DNA of 64,000 nt from Seminavis robusta (lineage: Eukaryota > Bacillariophyta > Bacillariophyceae > Naviculales > Naviculaceae). The position numbers were made by a program, and so were the translations under genes. The notes under the pieces were generated by a model that was given only the letters and a program-made list of their open reading frames with translations, was not told the DNA's origin and did not search any database. Positions 47,169-58,900 of the stretch are shown here, in pieces (position 1 is the stretch's first letter; the number at the start of each line of letters is the position of its first letter). The DNA lies in contig CAICTM010000192.1 of NCBI GenBank assembly GCA_903772945.1, forward strand, positions 1-64,000, written 5' to 3'.

Positions 47169-48221
47169 AAGAAAGTGTAGCATTTTCTTTTAAAAAGCAA
47201 GTTAGTTCTTTTATGAGTAAGTGAGTAGGGCGTGAATAAGGGTGTGAGTTGGGTGTTAGTTGGGTGTGAGTTGAAGGTGAGTTCTTCCCCCAAGTGGAAA
47301 GTGCTTTCTAGTGCAGAGCAGTGCATGAGCAACACACTTACACGACAATGCTGCACTCCCCTAGGGAGTGTGGTGCCGGTGAGGGTGCCTTTTTTGTGTG
47401 GGAAAAGGGATTCCGGAGGTCACCTGCAGTATCGTCACGGTTCGAATGGCCCAGTGGTGGTCTCCTGTGAAACCAATCCCCACTTCGGCCGGGAGCGGTT
47501 ACCCAAAGCTTCGGCTGCAGCACAGTGATGATCTGTCCATTGGGGCCATATCCGTTATATAGATTTTGTTTTTTGGCTTTTTACATCAAAATGCTGGACC
47601 CAAGAACCTTGTGATCGATTTTCGCTGCACGTTCCAGAGCTATTCATACATGTAATGGATGGACGATCTTGCCAGAACCTTAACAATTAATTAATTTGTG
47701 CAGGTATTTTATTCCCAGGTCTTCACAGGAGAAACAGTACTTCGGATCCTTCGCAGGATTTAATGTGTTGGTTAACTTCTGAAAAGGCTACAAATCATAT
47801 GATTTAATACCGATATCGCGCGAGCTCTCAAATTGATTCAAAGTGTCAAGGTCTGGAAGCCTGTGGAACATCAATCGGCGAGGTACCGGTTACCTTGAAC
47901 TGTGAGGCCGATTGGATCCTTTGCTTCCAGTCGCTTCCTTTACGGTGGGAGACAGGATGCCTTTTCACCGTTCGGGGAACAGGCGGGCCTGCGCGTGGAT
48001 CCAGAAATTTGGAGAGATCTTCAGAATCCAATCTTTCTCACAAAAATTTGCAGATCCAATTTGAACACAACGTCTTCACTCTTTTCCCTCCTCATCTGCA
48101 ACCCATCCTCACCACCGTCCCCTCTAATCCAAACTGAGACACAAATAAAGAACACAAGGTCTTCGCTCTTTGAAAGCTACCGGCAACTTGTACTGACTCG
48201 ACTCACTTTACATTTCCAACC
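47169..48221. other. Intergenic region upstream of the metallo-beta-lactamase-fold gene
   Basis: No gene seen. Short GTGAGTTGGGTGTTAGTTGG repeats lie near 47235-47280. The sequence at 48080-48125 resembles the dispersed GC-rich repeat in inverted orientation. The promoter and 5' leader probably lie in the last 150 bp. Confidence 0.45.
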
Positions 48222-49878
48222 ATGAAGTTCCTTTTCCTTTCCTTGGCTCTGCTTGGCCCAGCCAGTGCTGTCACTCGTGAAGAATGCAAGACCGATTATT
48301 TGCCTCCACTGCTTGCCTGTATTGATTCCTTCGCGGGGAAAGGCACCCCTGACTGCAGCTTGCTACCAATCCCAGATTTTGCAATGCCGCAGAACGAAGC
48401 CAACGAAATGGGCTATTGGGTGCAACAGCTCCGCGACACGCCCACCTCTCATGTCTTTGCCGTGAGCGAGAATGCCTACAATGCTTTGATTCTGGTAGAT
48501 GTGCCTCCCACGGATGATGCGGTGGAAACCAGCAGAGGTGGAAGGAGGAACTTGAAGGGAGGCAGAAAGCTGGAGGAAATGGAAGAGCCCGAATTGATGG
48601 ACGCACCTGTAGAATCGTCGGGTGATGTCGACGTGGACGTTCCGGATGGAATCACTGTGGCGTTTGTGGACTTCCCGCCAACGTTTGCCACTGAAGGTGG
48701 CTCTTTTCTCATGAGTGCCATGAACGATATCCTCGAAATGCTCGAGGCCACGCTTGACGATGTTGCCAAAGTTGAAATGATCTACTCGCACGGGCATAAC
48801 GATCACATCGGACTCGCGAATGCCACCTTTGGACACTTGGTTGAGTTGGGTTTTGATCCTGCAAGCATCCCCATCATTGCTCCTGAAGGAGTTCTGGAGC
48901 ACTTTGAACACGCGATTGAAACAGGTATGTTTTGAGTTGCGTTGCACCTGACTTGGTGGATGGAGAGTTTGTTGCACTAACTTTTTCTGCGCTTAGGTTT
49001 CTTCACGTACAGGTAAATTGGTTTGGGCGTTGCTGCTGTCTTGCTTTATGGATTGCGCGTTTTACGTTGACCTTGCTTACGTTGTCTTTTCATGCTGCAG
49101 TGCTCCTTTGCCAACCAAGACTTTTACTGGCTTTATGGAATACACGGTGGGACAGTCCACACCTTTGACCATGACAACCTTTGACGGTCACCAGTTTGGA
49201 GATAAGGATGTCATTCTTTTCATGGAGGCATTGGATACCGAAAACCCGGCGATCATGATGGTTGTGGATGTCGTGTAAGACCTTTTTGTGTGTGCCCGCG
49301 ACTGTCGGCTTGTATGCGTCTTCCATGCATCTAACAATATGAATTGCTTCGTACGATTCGATTACTCTAGTTTCCCCAAGTGGGTTCCGTTCTTTTCCTT
49401 TGCCCTTTCCACTGATTTGTTGCAGTACATTGCAGCCCATGACACGTTGCTTGAGTTTCCTCTCGGTGATGATGGTTATTTCGTGGGCGGTCACTTGAAC
49501 CAAATTGGAGATCGTAATGATATACTTCTCAATCAGAACTTGACTCAAGCGATCGTCGAGGCAGGAGCTCTTGCCCTACAAACGGTGGATGCTGGTGCCA
49601 TTGTGGGAGGCACGGGTGCCTTTACTCCAGGTACGTACTCTGGTTTTCTGAGGAAGCGAACATAGTTGGTTGGGGATGTCTTACCGTCTCTTTTATGATT
49701 CAAAGGAACTCCCAACTATGGCAATTCCTGGGCTGGCTTTGGAGCCTACTTTGACGAGCTGGAACGTGTCTGCGCCAGAGCTGTGTTGGAGGAATACGGG
49801 TGCGATTTTGGAGGCCTTGACGTGACGCTCTATTCAAGCTGCCGCATGGCTCAGTCGTTCTGGCGCCTCGAGGTTTAA
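48222..49878 (+). CDS. Secreted metallo-beta-lactamase-fold hydrolase, five exons
   Basis: Exons 48222-48924, 48997-49012, 49101-49274, 49371-49630 and 49706-49878 join in frame to 441 residues, with GT-AG introns of 72, 88, 96 and 75 bp. A signal peptide is clear (MKFLFLSLALLGPASA). The zinc site motif HxHxDH is SHGHNDH at residues 189-195. A later VVDVVFPKWVPF block supplies the bridging Asp, and GGHLNQIGDRND supplies the third His of the fold. These features place it in the MBL-fold hydrolases, which include lactonases and other ester or amide hydrolases. The substrate cannot be inferred. An acidic Gly/Glu-rich insert at about 100-140 may be a surface loop or a processed region. Exon 2 is only 16 nt. 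Confidence 0.85.
48997..49012 (+). other. 16-nt microexon of the MBL-fold gene
   Basis: GTTTCTTCACGTACAG is flanked by CTTAG on the left and GTAAAT on the right. It encodes the residues FFTY, joining E-T-G to S-A-P-L-P. Without it the phases of exons 1 and 3 do not match. Confidence 0.72.
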
Positions 49879-50421
49879 TTTTTAATTTGATTGCTTGCTT
49901 TGCAGCAGGAGGGAATGCAATCAGCGTCGCTATTCCTTCCAATGAGTCGAGTCTGCCTGGAGATCGAGAGATGCCACTCAAAATTGAAATTGATGTAGAA
50001 CAACCAAAAATACTAATTTATGTAAAACAGTGCATAGCCTCTATGCTATCTTTGGATTCCTTCGAAACCGTCGAATGGTGTCTCCGCTATGTACGATGTA
50101 GCTTAGCACCTTCTTGGCTTTGTTCGTGTTTCGATCGAGATTGTGAAGACGCGTGATCATGCGAGGGTCGGCCGACGCTCAGAACAGGGGAATTATACGG
50201 TCAGTACGGGTGAATTACAAAGGACTAAGGACTACGAGAGACCCTCAAACGCACGCGATGTAATACATGTAATACGTACAATGCGTATTCTACGTATAAT
50301 ACGTATTACACGTATTACACGATACGCATTGTACGTATTACACGTATTACACGTATTACACGTATTACACGGTCGCCAGCCAGCCTCCGTGACCGTTCGA
50401 GTGACCGTTCGCAAAATGGCT

Positions 50422-50835
50422 TCAACACCAATCTCCACCATGCAATCTCCACCACAAAGAATCTCCACCACAAAGAACCACCATGACAACAACCTCTCTT
50501 CTCTTGTTTGTTTGAAGGATACAGAGGTTTCTGTTGTTATTTGAAGATAGTACCATCATTGTGGGTAAGTAGGCAATGTGGTATGGCTTTGTTGAAGCCA
50601 AGAAGACTGTTTCTGTGGAAAGATAGAAGGATTTCTCTCCATTCAACTCCTTCTTCATTCTCCTGCCCCCACTCTCTTTATCAGGCTTTGTCAAGCTCAC
50701 AGGACCATTCTCTTTGCATTCATATACTTCTGAAGGCTCACTGACGAAGCCTGTGGAAGATCTGGCCTTGAATTCTCTCATTGTCAACCACTTTCTGTAG
50801 GGACCAGTACTGAACCATGTAAGTACCTCAGTGCG
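50422..50835 (-). CDS. Unrecognised coding-like segment inside the palindrome-array element
   Basis: The minus-strand frame (open 50943-50422) includes YRKWLTMREFKARSSTG and FYLSTETVFLASTKPYHIAY, with balanced composition and no low complexity. The family is unknown. It starts in a palindrome array, which suggests that the true 5' part is missing or is spliced from the segment at 51235-51477. Confidence 0.3.
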   Translation of the reverse strand, partial: RTEVLTWFSTGPYRKWLTMREFKARSSTGFVSEPSEVYECKENGPVSLTKPDKESGGRRMKKELNGEKSFYLSTETVFLASTKPYHIAYLPTMMVLSSNNNRNLCILQTNKRREVVVMVVLCGGDSLWWRLHGGDWC

Positions 50836-51234
50836 CGCAACACGTGTTATACATGTTACGCGTGTAACACGTGTTATCATGTAATGTGTATTATATGTAT
50901 CACCCGTGTTATACGTGTAACAGGTGTAACATGTATTATGCATATCACCCGTGTTATACGTATCACCTGTATTATATGTATTACCTGTATTATACGTATT
51001 ACCTGTATTATACGTATTACCCGTGTTCGTTGTCTCACCTATTTTTGTTTTCTGTTTAGTATTTTCGTTTAGGCATCATGGTGGATTCTGACGATGAATC
51101 TGGTCGCAAGACGATCACGGGGCAAACGAGAATGATGCAAAGAGACGAAGGCTGAGGAATTTGAGGAGGGGATTCCCTTTGGCCTGACAATCCTGGTCCT
51201 TTTTTCCCCGAACAAATCACTCCCCGCAACTTTG

Positions 51235-51477
51235 TTACATGTATTCAAGAAGCCATTCCGACGTATCATCAGCTAGTGAGGTTGCTACATTCACAATGAT
51301 GGAAGCAGGAGTCCATTCTTCATCATTGATATTGTATCTAGCAACATGAGAGAGTTCAGATAGGTAAGAGTCCATTTTACTTGATAAGCTGTCAGGTATT
51401 ATGGCCTGCAACAGTGCATCTTCCTCTCTGCCTCCCAAACACCTGGCAAAACACCTTGCTAAGAAAACACCTGGCAA
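51235..51477 (-). CDS. Unrecognised 80-residue coding-like segment inside the palindrome-array element
   Basis: The minus-strand frame starts MPGVFLARCFARCLGG and continues with a plausible globular stretch (DSYLSELSHVARYNINDEEW). No known domain. It may be an exon of a gene whose other part lies at 50422-50835, with a palindrome array in the presumed intron. Confidence 0.3.
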   Translation of the reverse strand: MPGVFLARCFARCLGGREEDALLQAIIPDSLSSKMDSYLSELSHVARYNINDEEWTPASIIVNVATSLADDTSEWLLEYM

Positions 51478-51733
51478 AAAAAACTTAGCAAAAATTCGCG
51501 CTGTGTATTATACGTAAAATACGTATAACACATAATACATTAATACGTCAAATACGTACAACACATAATAATGTAATACGTATAATATTGTTCCACTTGT
51601 GTTATCTGTGTTTTATACGTATAACTTGTTTAATACATATTAAAAATGTTATATGTGTAATACGTATAATCTGTAGAATACATAGTGAAAATGTTATACG
51701 TATAATACAACCGCGTGCGTTTCAGGGGCTCTC

Positions 51734-54700
51734 ACTCCAGTACTGATGAGACTGGAGCTGACTGGCATAGTTTTTAAATACTGGAGCACTGGAGCGTTCA
51801 AAAAGAGAATCAATGCTATATCAACTTAAACTCACCTATTGTCATACTGTACCCCAAGAGAAAGCACTTTTCCAAATGGCATTTAAAGCTATTTGTATCA
51901 GTGCCCCTTCCTAATACCTGCCGATGCGACACTGACGAGGGAAGAGGGCACCGGGGCGTTTCAGTCTTATGATGGTTATGACATACTGTACTTGGTAGAG
52001 TCTGGTACGGTAGCATGAATCAAATCTACATGCCGAAAGAGAGAGTGCTTGTTGAGATGTCTATCTTCAGTTCAACACGAAGAGACTGATCACCGCAACC
52101 ACACGCGGCCATGCCAAATGCCAAGCAAAATGATTAGGAGCCCCAACAAGAGCAATTTCTCCATGACTTTAGACGATGTTGCTTATGTTGCTCCATGTTC
52201 TTCTAAAAGGGAGATTACTATACGGTTAGAGTGGACTATGGATGTGAATGTGTGCGAGAGGATGACTGCAATGGGCAGGAAGGGCGTGAGCCGAGCAGCA
52301 AGGAAAGTGGACCACCCGAAGGAGGAGAGGAATGAGGGCAACCAGTGAAACGAGGTCAAATGGATCAAAAGACAAAGCCTAGTGGTACGGTAGAGATCAA
52401 GAGCACAACGATCATCCCCATGCCTGGAGCTCATCGGCAGGCGAGAATGAATGATTGAGACTTTTTCCAGGTCTCCCACAGGGAGGACCAGGAATACGGT
52501 ATCCTCGATAAATATTTTCCACGATGTGCGAGAGCTGTCTGAATAATATTATTATTATTAATCCAATTCAACTCCCGCACCCTCCACGGCTTGGAGGCCA
52601 AAATTTGGACCCGCGTTTCTCAAGCCCATTTCAAACCACCTTTTGACAACGTACAATTGTGTTGTCTCTTCTGATAGTTCCTTCCAGCGAACCGGCCCAA
52701 TCACTGGAACTCTTGGCCTAGCTAGCTGGGATGGTCTCTAGAAGGCTGTCTGTGTTCTGGCTGCGTTGGTTTTTGGATGCACGTTGGAACATCAGACTCG
52801 GCAGACGAGTACCACGTGACATTGTTTTGTCCCCGAAGGATTTCTCGAAGGACCAGCACGACTGATTCGTAAGTGCCTGTCCATGTGGCCCGTGTCGAAT
52901 TTACCGGTATACTAGCACAGATGGTGGACGAATGCCTGTGACGACTCATCCTGCCGGTACCAGCAATCCTGACGTTCGTGACAACTGGACCTGGTAGTGC
53001 TGAGCAACCGCAAGGAGAAAGCAACCTGATGTTCCCTTTAACGCACTGATCAACTCTCTGCTGCTGCATACCACGGAGCCGATTGTTCTGATTGATCATT
53101 CTCGTCACGGACCAACCACAAAGCTCTGACCTTTCTGCGCCGATCGTCCCCGTACTTTCAAGTCCACATTCATTCCACTTCTGCTCTCTTACAAGCTGCC
53201 GATGAGCTCATGAGCTCATGAACCTCACCAGTCACTTGTCCGGTCACTACGCCATGCAGAAACTAACTATTCCTAGATACTCTTGGGTATCCCGAGGGCG
53301 CCCAGAAGCTTCTCATGTTGGACGACAACATTGTGTTTACCAGGACGCTTCCATTCTGTACCGCAACGCGATTATGCAGGACATCACCAAGCTCACGCTT
53401 TACTGCCCCCACGATGAGCAGTTTACCTGGATTTTTCACAGGCGAAGAAAAAGATACAGTAGTGGGCACCGGACACGATACGGTACTGCAACTCTGGAAT
53501 GATGGGCACTTCGATCAATGACCCAAGAAACGCTGCAGATACAACCATGCAGTCAAGTTGCAACAACGACAACACCATGGTCGCAGCGGTTCACACAAAC
53601 CACACAGCAAATGACGCAACAGTATCCAAGCGTCACCTACTGCCTTGTGAGTGGCATTGCGTCTTTGATGCCTGCAAACTAGCTAGGGGATGCTACAACT
53701 CCACCGGGCATTGCAACTGTCACAGACGTCCATCCAAGACCAGCCATGCCTTTCATTTCTTGGAACAGTCATTCGAATACTCAACAAACCATGAAACGAG
53801 AAAAGAGTTGGAAGTTTTGCTACGACCTGGATAAATACCAATGCCATTCTCCAACAGGTCTTTGAACCACGCATCCAGCAGAAATGCATCCAGCTACAGT
53901 TTCCAGACAACCTCATGGCCAAACTCCAGAGCACATCGTTCCCGAAAGCCTGAATCAACCAAGCGGTTGCCGGGGCTCATTATCGCACCGTCGTTGACAG
54001 ATCATGATTCTTTATAGCTGCGGCAGTACGGTAGTAAAAAGTAACCAATCCACATCAGTTTGCCGTACCAGTACAGCAGGATTCCAACCAGGACCAACGA
54101 GGGTGCTTCGGTCTCACGTGAAGCGAACAGATCAATTGATCACATATTGGTCGAAAGACGCAGCACGTGTACCGTACAAAAGGCGACCGCTGAGGCCATC
54201 GTTCGTGGAAGATGCCCCAAGAGCAAATCCGACTGTCTTTCTGGCGTGATTCGAAGCAGGTGTTGAGGTCTCTTTCGATTTGGAATGCGTTTAGGCTTCA
54301 GGAAGCCGTTTCGGCTTCCTTTCAGCACTTCTTTCTCCCCCTCGATCATTGGAGCCTTCCGTCGCTATGATAGCCACACAAACCAAGGTTGCAGTCAGCT
54401 AGCTGCGTTCGCAAGCAGCGTCGACACGCCGCACGTTTCTTGGTTTTGTGATGTGCACAAGCAATGATAGTTCCTCCCACAAAACGCAACGCGATTCCAA
54501 ACCGCAACAATAATGGAAATCTCACGCAACAACAGATGCACAGTTCAGCCTGCAGCATCAAGTCACGCAAATGTCTTGATCTCACTTTCTTTCGAAGAGC
54601 GACAGGAGGGCTCCGACTGTTCGAACGGTTGAACGGGGCTCGGAAAAAAGCAATATGGTTAAGAAATCATGTCCGTGTGGCTTTCGCAGCGATGACATGA

Positions 54701-55178
54701 AACGGCGATCATCCGAGCTTGACCTTGCGCGTGCCTTAATGATCCGTTTGGCCCCTCTTCATGAATGGCAATGATGATCCATAATTCGTGGAAGCCATTC
54801 GCAAAGAGCTTTTCCTAGCGAGGTCACAGGGGTTATCGAGCTAGGCTTCCGAACAAACACGTCTTTTGATACCTCCATCTGAACTGGGAAGTGACAGAGC
54901 GAAACGATTGACGGCTTGGCAGGTCGCGGAGCACGATCGGACTCTATACGGTTGGAAGCTGCGTTGCCGAACATCTCTATGCAATGGAATACAAGGAAGG
55001 TGACTTGCCGTGGAGGTACTGTATGGGCTACCGGTCAAAACAAAAACTGAACATATATTTTAAAACGGATTCAGACAAGAAGTGCTTTTAAAAGGACAAC
55101 CCGGGCCACGAGCCGAGGCCGGGGTGTTTCCCACTGCCTAGTAGCTACTGATCTCTCCAACTGCACCCAAGAGCAGAT
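51734..55178. other. Long region without a recognised gene
   Basis: Open frames are short and mutually overlapping. Segments such as 53218-53500 and 52722-53108 have some coding character, but I recognise no family and no consistent frame. The region 52250-52350 resembles the dispersed GC-rich repeat. It may contain one or more decayed genes. Confidence 0.35.
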
Positions 55179-55262
55179 GCTTGGTGACGTAGACAGCAGA
55201 GCAGCCGCAGGCACCTTGAGGCTTGGTGACGTAGGCAGCAGAGCAGCCGCAGGCACCTTGAG
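55179..55262 (+). repeat. Two-copy 42-bp tandem repeat
   Basis: GCTTGGTGACGTAGRCAGCA..CAGGCACCTTGAG occurs twice in a row with one or two differences. Confidence 0.8.
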
Positions 55263-55952
55263 GCAGCACATATCGCATCGTTGCAAGCAGTGTGGGCAGG
55301 CCAATGCAAACAATCTTGTCACCGGTAAGTATAGTCTACCTCTTGTGTTTACACAGTCGCCCACAGTAGCGAACTCACAATTCAATTTTTGTGTCCATTG
55401 ACAATAGATAACTTCCCTGCTCTAAACATTTCGTTGACCGGTGTCCTTCTCCCCCGTAACTGGTAGAGTTGCGGGGGATGGACTTTGCAGCGGTTCCTTT
55501 TGGTCAAACTAGATCTAAGAGTTTGATTGAATCGAATCTTCTCTCGAAAAATTAGAGGTTTTACCAACTTTTACGTGATTTTTCGTTCTTCTTCAATTGC
55601 AGTCTCACTTCTGTTTTTAGTCATTTGTTTTATAAATGAAAAACATCTTCCAAAAGAAGCAAATTGAAACAAAACAAGAATTTATGCATAGGTAACTCCC
55701 GCAACTCCTCTCTGACCGCGAGCATCAAAGCATTAGAGAAACAAAAGACGGGGGTTTAGAGTAAGCATTAGAGTACTCGTACACTTGAACGTGCCGCAAA
55801 CATGACCACCCGACCAAACACTTTTCGGGCTGGGCTTTCGTATGCTTTCAGTTCAATTGTTTGTTGCGAGAAGAGCATTTCGATCACAAACCAAAACAAC
55901 AACAGCAACAACAGCAAAAGCAACCTCAACAATCCAAACAACCACGACAATA
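55263..55952. other. Region upstream of FAAL copy 3
   Basis: A partial LINE-tail match (ATAGATAACTTCCCTGCTCTAAACA) lies at about 55405-55430. The reading frame of copy 3 is open upstream to an ATG at 55842, adding 37 Thr/Gln-rich residues. I prefer 55953 because it matches the start of the other two copies. Confidence 0.5.
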
Positions 55953-58900
55953 ATGAGGTCATTCTCTACAATACTGGAAGCATTGGCACATCGTGCCTTG
56001 GAAACGCCTGAAAAGAATGTGTTCACATGGGTCGACATCAAATGTAAGGAACAAAACAAGCTGTCGTTCAAAGAGTTGGAGGACCAATCCAATGCCATAG
56101 CTGCTCGTCTCCTCAAGCTTGGATGCCAAAAAGGAGACCGTGTCATGATCTCCTATCCCTTTGGCCTTGAGTTCTTGGCTGGCATGATTGGAGCCATGAA
56201 GATCGGGGTTATCCCCTGCTCCATCTATCCACCCAATCCCAACCAGCTCAAAACCGATATGCCAAAATTCCGTGGATTTGCCGAGGATGCTGGAGCCAAG
56301 TATGCCCTATCCACCTTTGCCTTTGCCACTGCCATGACTGCATCCAGCATCATCTACAAGACTGGAGTGAAGTGGATTGGGACCGACAAACTGCCGATCA
56401 AGAAACACAACCCCAAGATGCTCAAAGATTATGAGACCTTTATGGGAGAACCAGACAAAGTCTGCTTTATCCAGTACACGTCGGGCAGTACTGGTTGCCC
56501 CAAAGGAGTCATGATCAGTCACAAAAACAGAAAATTGCATTGCTATTTCTGCCATGTCTGGTGTAAATGCATCCAATGCTGGCTCTACACTGGCAGCCTT
56601 GTGGGTCCCACAATACCATGGTAGGTCAAATGTATTGTTCCCAATACTGCATTTTTAAGAGCCACAATCATCTCATTTTTGTATTTTCCTTTTGCTCGGA
56701 TAGACATGGGACTTGTGGCTGGCTTCATGACTACCCTCTATGCTGGAACTTCCCTTGTCATGGCATCACCACTGGATTTTGTGGCCAATCCTCTACTCTG
56801 GAGTGATATGGTAGAGACCTACAAGGCCACCCTTACTTGTGCCCCAAACTTTGCATATGCCTTGCTCCTCAAACGAGTAGAGCAGGCCAATCGGACTGCC
56901 GACTGGAGCTGTGTAAAGCGTGCCATGTTTGGGGGGGAACCTGCCCAGAGCCATGTTGTGGAAGCAGCAGCAAAAGCCCTTTCAATGAAACCTGAGCATG
57001 TCTACAACATTTATGGCCTTGCTGAGTCTGTGGTGTTTCTCACTGGAGGCTCTGCCTACCTGAACTCTGAGGGGCTTGTCTGCTGTGGCGAAGTTGACTC
57101 CCCAACCCTCAAACTTCGAATTGTCCAGGATGGCAAAGAGGTTGAGGATGGACATGTTGGGAGTATCTGGGCCCAGTCACCTAGAGTAGCAGCTGGCTAC
57201 TATGGCCAGTCTGAGCTAACCACTGCAACTTTTGCCAATGCATTGCCCAGCTATGATGGAAGCTGGCTTGATACTGGTGACTTGGGCAAGATTGTGGATG
57301 GACAGCTCTATGTTACTGGAAGAGTCAAAGATGTCATCATTGTGAATGGGAAAAACTACTATCCAACTGACGTGGAGCTCTCTATTGATGATATCTTTGG
57401 TGATGTTATCCGTCCAGGCAGGACCACTGCCTTTCAGCATGGAGAGGACAGTGTCGGTATCACAGTCGAAGGCCGCAAGGACTTTGACAAGTCAGGAAAT
57501 GAAGATTTGGCTGTACAGATATCCAATCATGTATCTCAGGTGCATGGGCTTCTTGTCTCTGATGTTGTTGTTCTGAAGTTGGGTGTAACACCAAAGACCA
57601 CCTCTGGCAAGCTGAAGAGAAGTGAGATCCGACAGACAACTATTTCTGGTGACTGGAAGGAGTCTTCTATACTCCTTCGCTTCCAGCGGAAGGAAGTTGT
57701 TACTCCATTTGACGTTGGCAGTGTACCCGAGCTTGGGCTTCCTAACATTGACCTTAGCCAAACATATGCCCTCCCCAGCAAAGCTGTTGAAGCTGTTCAT
57801 GCTGTAGAGTGCAACCCCAGCAAGTTGGAGGAGTATTTCTCTGAGCTTCACCTTTCTGGGGTCTCTGGCATTGATGAAGCTTGGTCCAAATCCATCAAGA
57901 CAACAGCTGCATTGCAAGCCATGTGCTCCCAAATCCTGAAGCATCTTGAGGACAAGCACCCAGCCATCTGCCAGCTTGCTCACAGTCTTGTTGTGAATCC
58001 AGACTGGATCTTGATTGATGACAGGACCAGTTTCCTTTCTCAACTTGTGCATCAAATCTTCGTTCTGGAATGGGTGACAACCTTCATGATGGACAAACCA
58101 GAGTGCATGCAACAGAAGCTGAAAGATGATGCCACATGGGAGGCTCAGAGCCAGAATGTTCAGGCAGTTCCAGTAGAACTACAAGAGATGCTTGATATCC
58201 CAGACAAAGACCCAATGTATGGGAAGTGGCCATTCTTCCTTTGGATAAAGAATAGGTCAGTGCTTGCACTACTGAACCTTGTCCTAAAAACTTTGGGCTC
58301 AGCTGAAGGCCCAACCATAAATGCACAGGTTGGAAGAATCAATAACCTCCTGTGTTTAAACATGTTAGAGGCCATTTGGGTGGAGCAAAAACATGGACAC
58401 AAGGAAAACTCAGAAGTCGGTAAGAGACTGGCTACAAATCTTGTAAAGACAGCCACAACCGAATCCAAGAAGGTTTTGATGGAACATGTATCCAATACAA
58501 GTGCTATGAATAATCTCTACATTGATTGGCAAATGCATATTGTGGCCTGTAAGTTGATTTTCTCAACAATTCCATTTTGGGAAGTATGGCAAATCCTCAC
58601 TGTATGCTGTCTTGTTGATTCTTACCTTCAGGGGTTGGAGACAGAAATTCTTCCACATGGTTCTTGTCCAAATTGCTACTACCCAGCATTGTGGGAGATG
58701 TCAATGCGCATTTCTTCTATGCAAGGTTAATTAGTCTGCACCTGACTACACAGGCCATGGGCAGGAAGGTGATGTTGAAAAAGTTTCGTAATGAGCCACT
58801 TTTATCAAGAAGAGCACTGCATTATTTTGGAAAGCTGAACCTCTCCTGTGCAGAAAAGTTTGGGTACACCCCACTGGCACCAGAGAGTGATCATCAGCTT

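Larger units (their letters stand above)
50236..51733. mobile_element. Inverted-repeat element with GTAATACGTATTAC palindrome arrays and gene-like cargo
   Basis: Bounded by 22-bp inverted repeats matching at 20 positions (left GAGAGACCCTCAAACGCACG.., right the complement of GAGAGCCCCTGAAACGCACG..). Just inside both ends and in the middle (50258-50370, 50838-51030, 51500-51710) are arrays of TGTAATACGTATTACAC-type palindromes. Between the arrays are stretches that look protein-coding on the minus strand (see separate entries). I see no transposase motif and no clear target duplication. It is probably a non-autonomous DNA element that carries or has captured gene fragments. Confidence 0.6.

Noticed and set aside
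49381-49436. Acceptor at the AG before TACATTGCAGCC as the start of exon 4 of the MBL-fold gene
   Set aside because: It gives the wrong phase after the GTAAGA donor at 49275. The upstream acceptor at 49370 restores the frame and adds the expected VVDVVFPKWVPF block.
55842-55952. Upstream ATG for FAAL copy 3 adding 37 residues
   Set aside because: The extension is a Thr/Ala/Gln-rich run absent from the paralogues. The ATG at 55953 aligns with the starts of copies 1 and 2.
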